DNA of 52,830 nt, taken from the NCBI GenBank assembly GCA_001464625.1, contig LNFJ01000011.1, positions 1 through 52,830 of the forward strand, read 5' to 3'. Below the pieces are notes generated by a model, which had not been told where the DNA came from, made no database searches, and saw only the letters and a program-made list of their open reading frames with translations. Source of the stretch: Bacteroidia bacterium Ga0077558 (lineage in GTDB: Bacteria > Bacteroidota > Bacteroidia > Chitinophagales > Chitinophagaceae). The position numbers and the translations under genes are program-made. This document shows, piece by piece, positions 51,471 through 52,830 of this stretch. Each line of letters starts with the position of its first letter. Positions within the stretch are counted from its first letter, which is position 1.

Positions 51471-52830
51471 ATGAAAAAAATTGCGGCCATTCTGCTTTTT
51501 GCTATCCTCCAGTTTTCTTTTACCTGGTTTGATGCAACTTACTTTGCACTCACCGTGAACTTTTCACAGGACTGGAATACTACCACTCTAATTACCACGG
51601 ACGACAACTGGGCCGGGGTACCCAGTATACAGGGTTTCCGGGGTGATGGTTTAACTGGCGCAACAGGTGCAGACCCGCAAACTTTGCTTGGTGGCGATGA
51701 TGCAGCACCGGTACTGGACGTGAATGCGAACCGCAATGATCCGAATGTATTTGCTACGGGCGGGGTCGCTGAATTTGATGGCATCGCTACACCCTGTATT
51801 GCGTTGTCCGGCTCGGGCACTGCCGATGCACCGTATATAACTTTATACTTAAATACTACCGGGGCAACTAATATAAGAGTACAATATAATGTGCGTGACC
51901 TGGACGGATCTGCAGACAATGCGATACAACCGGTTGCCTTGCAATACCGCACAGCCACTACCGGAAATTTCACCAATATACCGGGAGCTTTTGTGGCAGA
52001 TGCTACGACGCAGAACGCTGCTACGCTGGTCACGGCAGTGAACGTTATATTACCTGTAGCCTGTGAAAACCAGGCTACCCTGCAATTAAGAATCATCACC
52101 GCCAATGCAGCGGGCAATGATGAATGGGTAGGTATCGATGATATTTTAGTTACTCCGAATGCGGCACCGAGTTCCACTGTTGCTATCACTGGTGGTGGAG
52201 CGGTTGCAGAAGCAGGACCAACTGGTTCTTTCACCTTGACCTTTAATCCTGCTACTACAGTTCCTACGACCGTTGATTATGATCTCTCGGCCAGTACTGC
52301 TACGTTAACGACCGATTTTAGTGTGACCCAGACCGTTGGTACACCGGCGACCCTTTCACCAGCGACCGGCACTATCAGTGTTCCGGCCGGGACTACCACC
52401 GTAACCTTCACCATTAATCCAGTCAATGATCTTGTGCAGGAAATTACGGAGACCATTGTGCTTTCTATATTAAACCCGACACAAGGTTATACATTGGGCA
52501 CCGCGACGGCGAATGCGACCATTGTGGATGATGATCTGGACCCGATCAATTATACCGGCGCCACCTATACACAGGATTTTAATTCACTGACCGCTGCCGG
52601 CTCTTCTACTGTTACGCCGGTAGGCTGGCTCTTCGCTGAATCTGCTGCGAATGCAAATACTTCTTATACCGCCGGAACAGGAAGTTCCAATTCCGGTGAT
52701 ACCTATAGTTTTGGTACTGATCCAGACCGGGCTTTTGGCAGCCTTCGTTCAGGTAGTTTAGTTTCCACTGTCGGAGCGAAGATCCAAAATAATTCCGGTG
52801 CCACGATCAGTTCACTGGCGATCGCCTATA
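51471..52830 (+). CDS. Large secreted protein with Calx-beta domain, 3' end cut by window
   Basis: A + strand frame open from the ATG at 51471 to the window end (453 codons). The signal peptide covers about 28 residues. A beta-rich region with CIALSGSGTADAPYITLYL precedes a Calx-beta-like repeat (STVAITGGGAVAEAG..., PATGTISVPAGTTTVTFTI, TETIVLSILNPTQGYTLGTA, ATIVDDD) at about residues 235-350. A further domain starts near TYTQDFNSLTAAGSS. The composition (Thr, Ala, Gly) fits a long extracellular adhesin or nuclease-like surface protein. TGTACAACA and TAGTTTTA upstream (51395, 51441) resemble the shared promoter but with a spacing of 46. Confidence 0.85.
   Translation, partial: MKKIAAILLFAILQFSFTWFDATYFALTVNFSQDWNTTTLITTDDNWAGVPSIQGFRGDGLTGATGADPQTLLGGDDAAPVLDVNANRNDPNVFATGGVAEFDGIATPCIALSGSGTADAPYITLYLNTTGATNIRVQYNVRDLDGSADNAIQPVALQYRTATTGNFTNIPGAFVADATTQNAATLVTAVNVILPVACENQATLQLRIITANAAGNDEWVGIDDILVTPNAAPSSTVAITGGGAVAEAGPTGSFTLTFNPATTVPTTVDYDLSASTATLTTDFSVTQTVGTPATLSPATGTISVPAGTTTVTFTINPVNDLVQEITETIVLSILNPTQGYTLGTATANATIVDDDLDPINYTGATYTQDFNSLTAAGSSTVTPVGWLFAESAANANTSYTAGTGSSNSGDTYSFGTDPDRAFGSLRSGSLVSTVGAKIQNNSGATISSLAIAY

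Noticed and set aside
51539-52234. Minus-strand ORF of 231 codons near the window end
   Set aside because: It is antisense to the + strand reading frame with a signal peptide and Calx-beta repeat. Its Ala/Val/Ser-rich product looks like a codon-use shadow.

Overview
The window is a stretch of a Bacteroidota chromosome, most likely from the Chitinophagaceae or a close relative. The evidence is the AT-rich intergenic DNA, promoters of the TTTG / TAnnTTTG type, outer-membrane beta-barrel and T9SS-tail-like proteins, SPII lipoproteins, HisKA_2 kinases with TPR sensors, a DUF6089 protein and a YedK/DnaE2/DinB damage cassette. No species is claimed.

Layout. (1) 1-7440 holds housekeeping genes: the 3' part of uvrA, a Yip1-family membrane protein, two secreted or outer-membrane proteins, an ElaA-type acetyltransferase, rarA, and a lipoprotein esterase that appears to have lost its catalytic histidine. 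(2) About 7700-14600 is an unusual RNA island, all on the + strand. A promoter is followed by three short ORFs, each ending at a strong intrinsic terminator. Next comes an array of 13 tRNA or tRNA-like genes, almost all with different anticodons. One carries a palindromic repeat in its T-arm plus extra sequence in its anticodon loop, and another has a collapsed anticodon loop. Then follow a YkuK-type RNase H-fold protein, a BCS1-like AAA ATPase, a second cluster of tRNA pieces in which 3' halves lie upstream of their matching 5' halves (apparent circular permutation), a slipin/SPFH protein with three N-terminal repeats, and the RNA ligase RtcB. A terminator and a decayed tRNA 3' end close the block. 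(3) 15254-42391 is a stress and detoxification region with five alpha/beta hydrolases plus a MhqD-type esterase, a crotonase, an MBL hydrolase, a peroxiredoxin, a DsbA-like protein, an isochorismatase-like hydrolase, an amidohydrolase, a porin, Dps, two YceI proteins and a MhqO-type dioxygenase. The regulators are two TPR-histidine kinases, two sigma-54 activators and two AraC proteins. Four transcription units share one promoter layout: a TGTACAACA-type box, CWATT 24 bases later, and the -7 element 50 bases later. (4) 42893-51321 is a DNA-damage region: DnaE2-like polymerase, a DinB/ImuB-like Y-family protein with an altered active site, a 2H phosphoesterase-like protein, DUF72, YedK/SRAP and small unknown genes. 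A 15-bp inverted repeat (ACTAAAATAATTAGT and variants) precedes three of its units. (5) 51471 to the end is the N-terminal part of a large secreted Calx-beta protein.

How the parts may work together (inference): the island looks like a self-contained tRNA supply and repair unit. It would provide a substitute tRNA set, an RNase H-fold protein and an AAA machine to act on RNA or ribonucleoprotein, a slipin scaffold, and RtcB to seal cleaved or permuted tRNAs. RtcB is the ligase that joins tRNA exons in archaea and animals, so permuted and interrupted tRNAs beside rtcB are the most striking observation in this window. No bacterial permuted tRNA is known to me, but I could not search.
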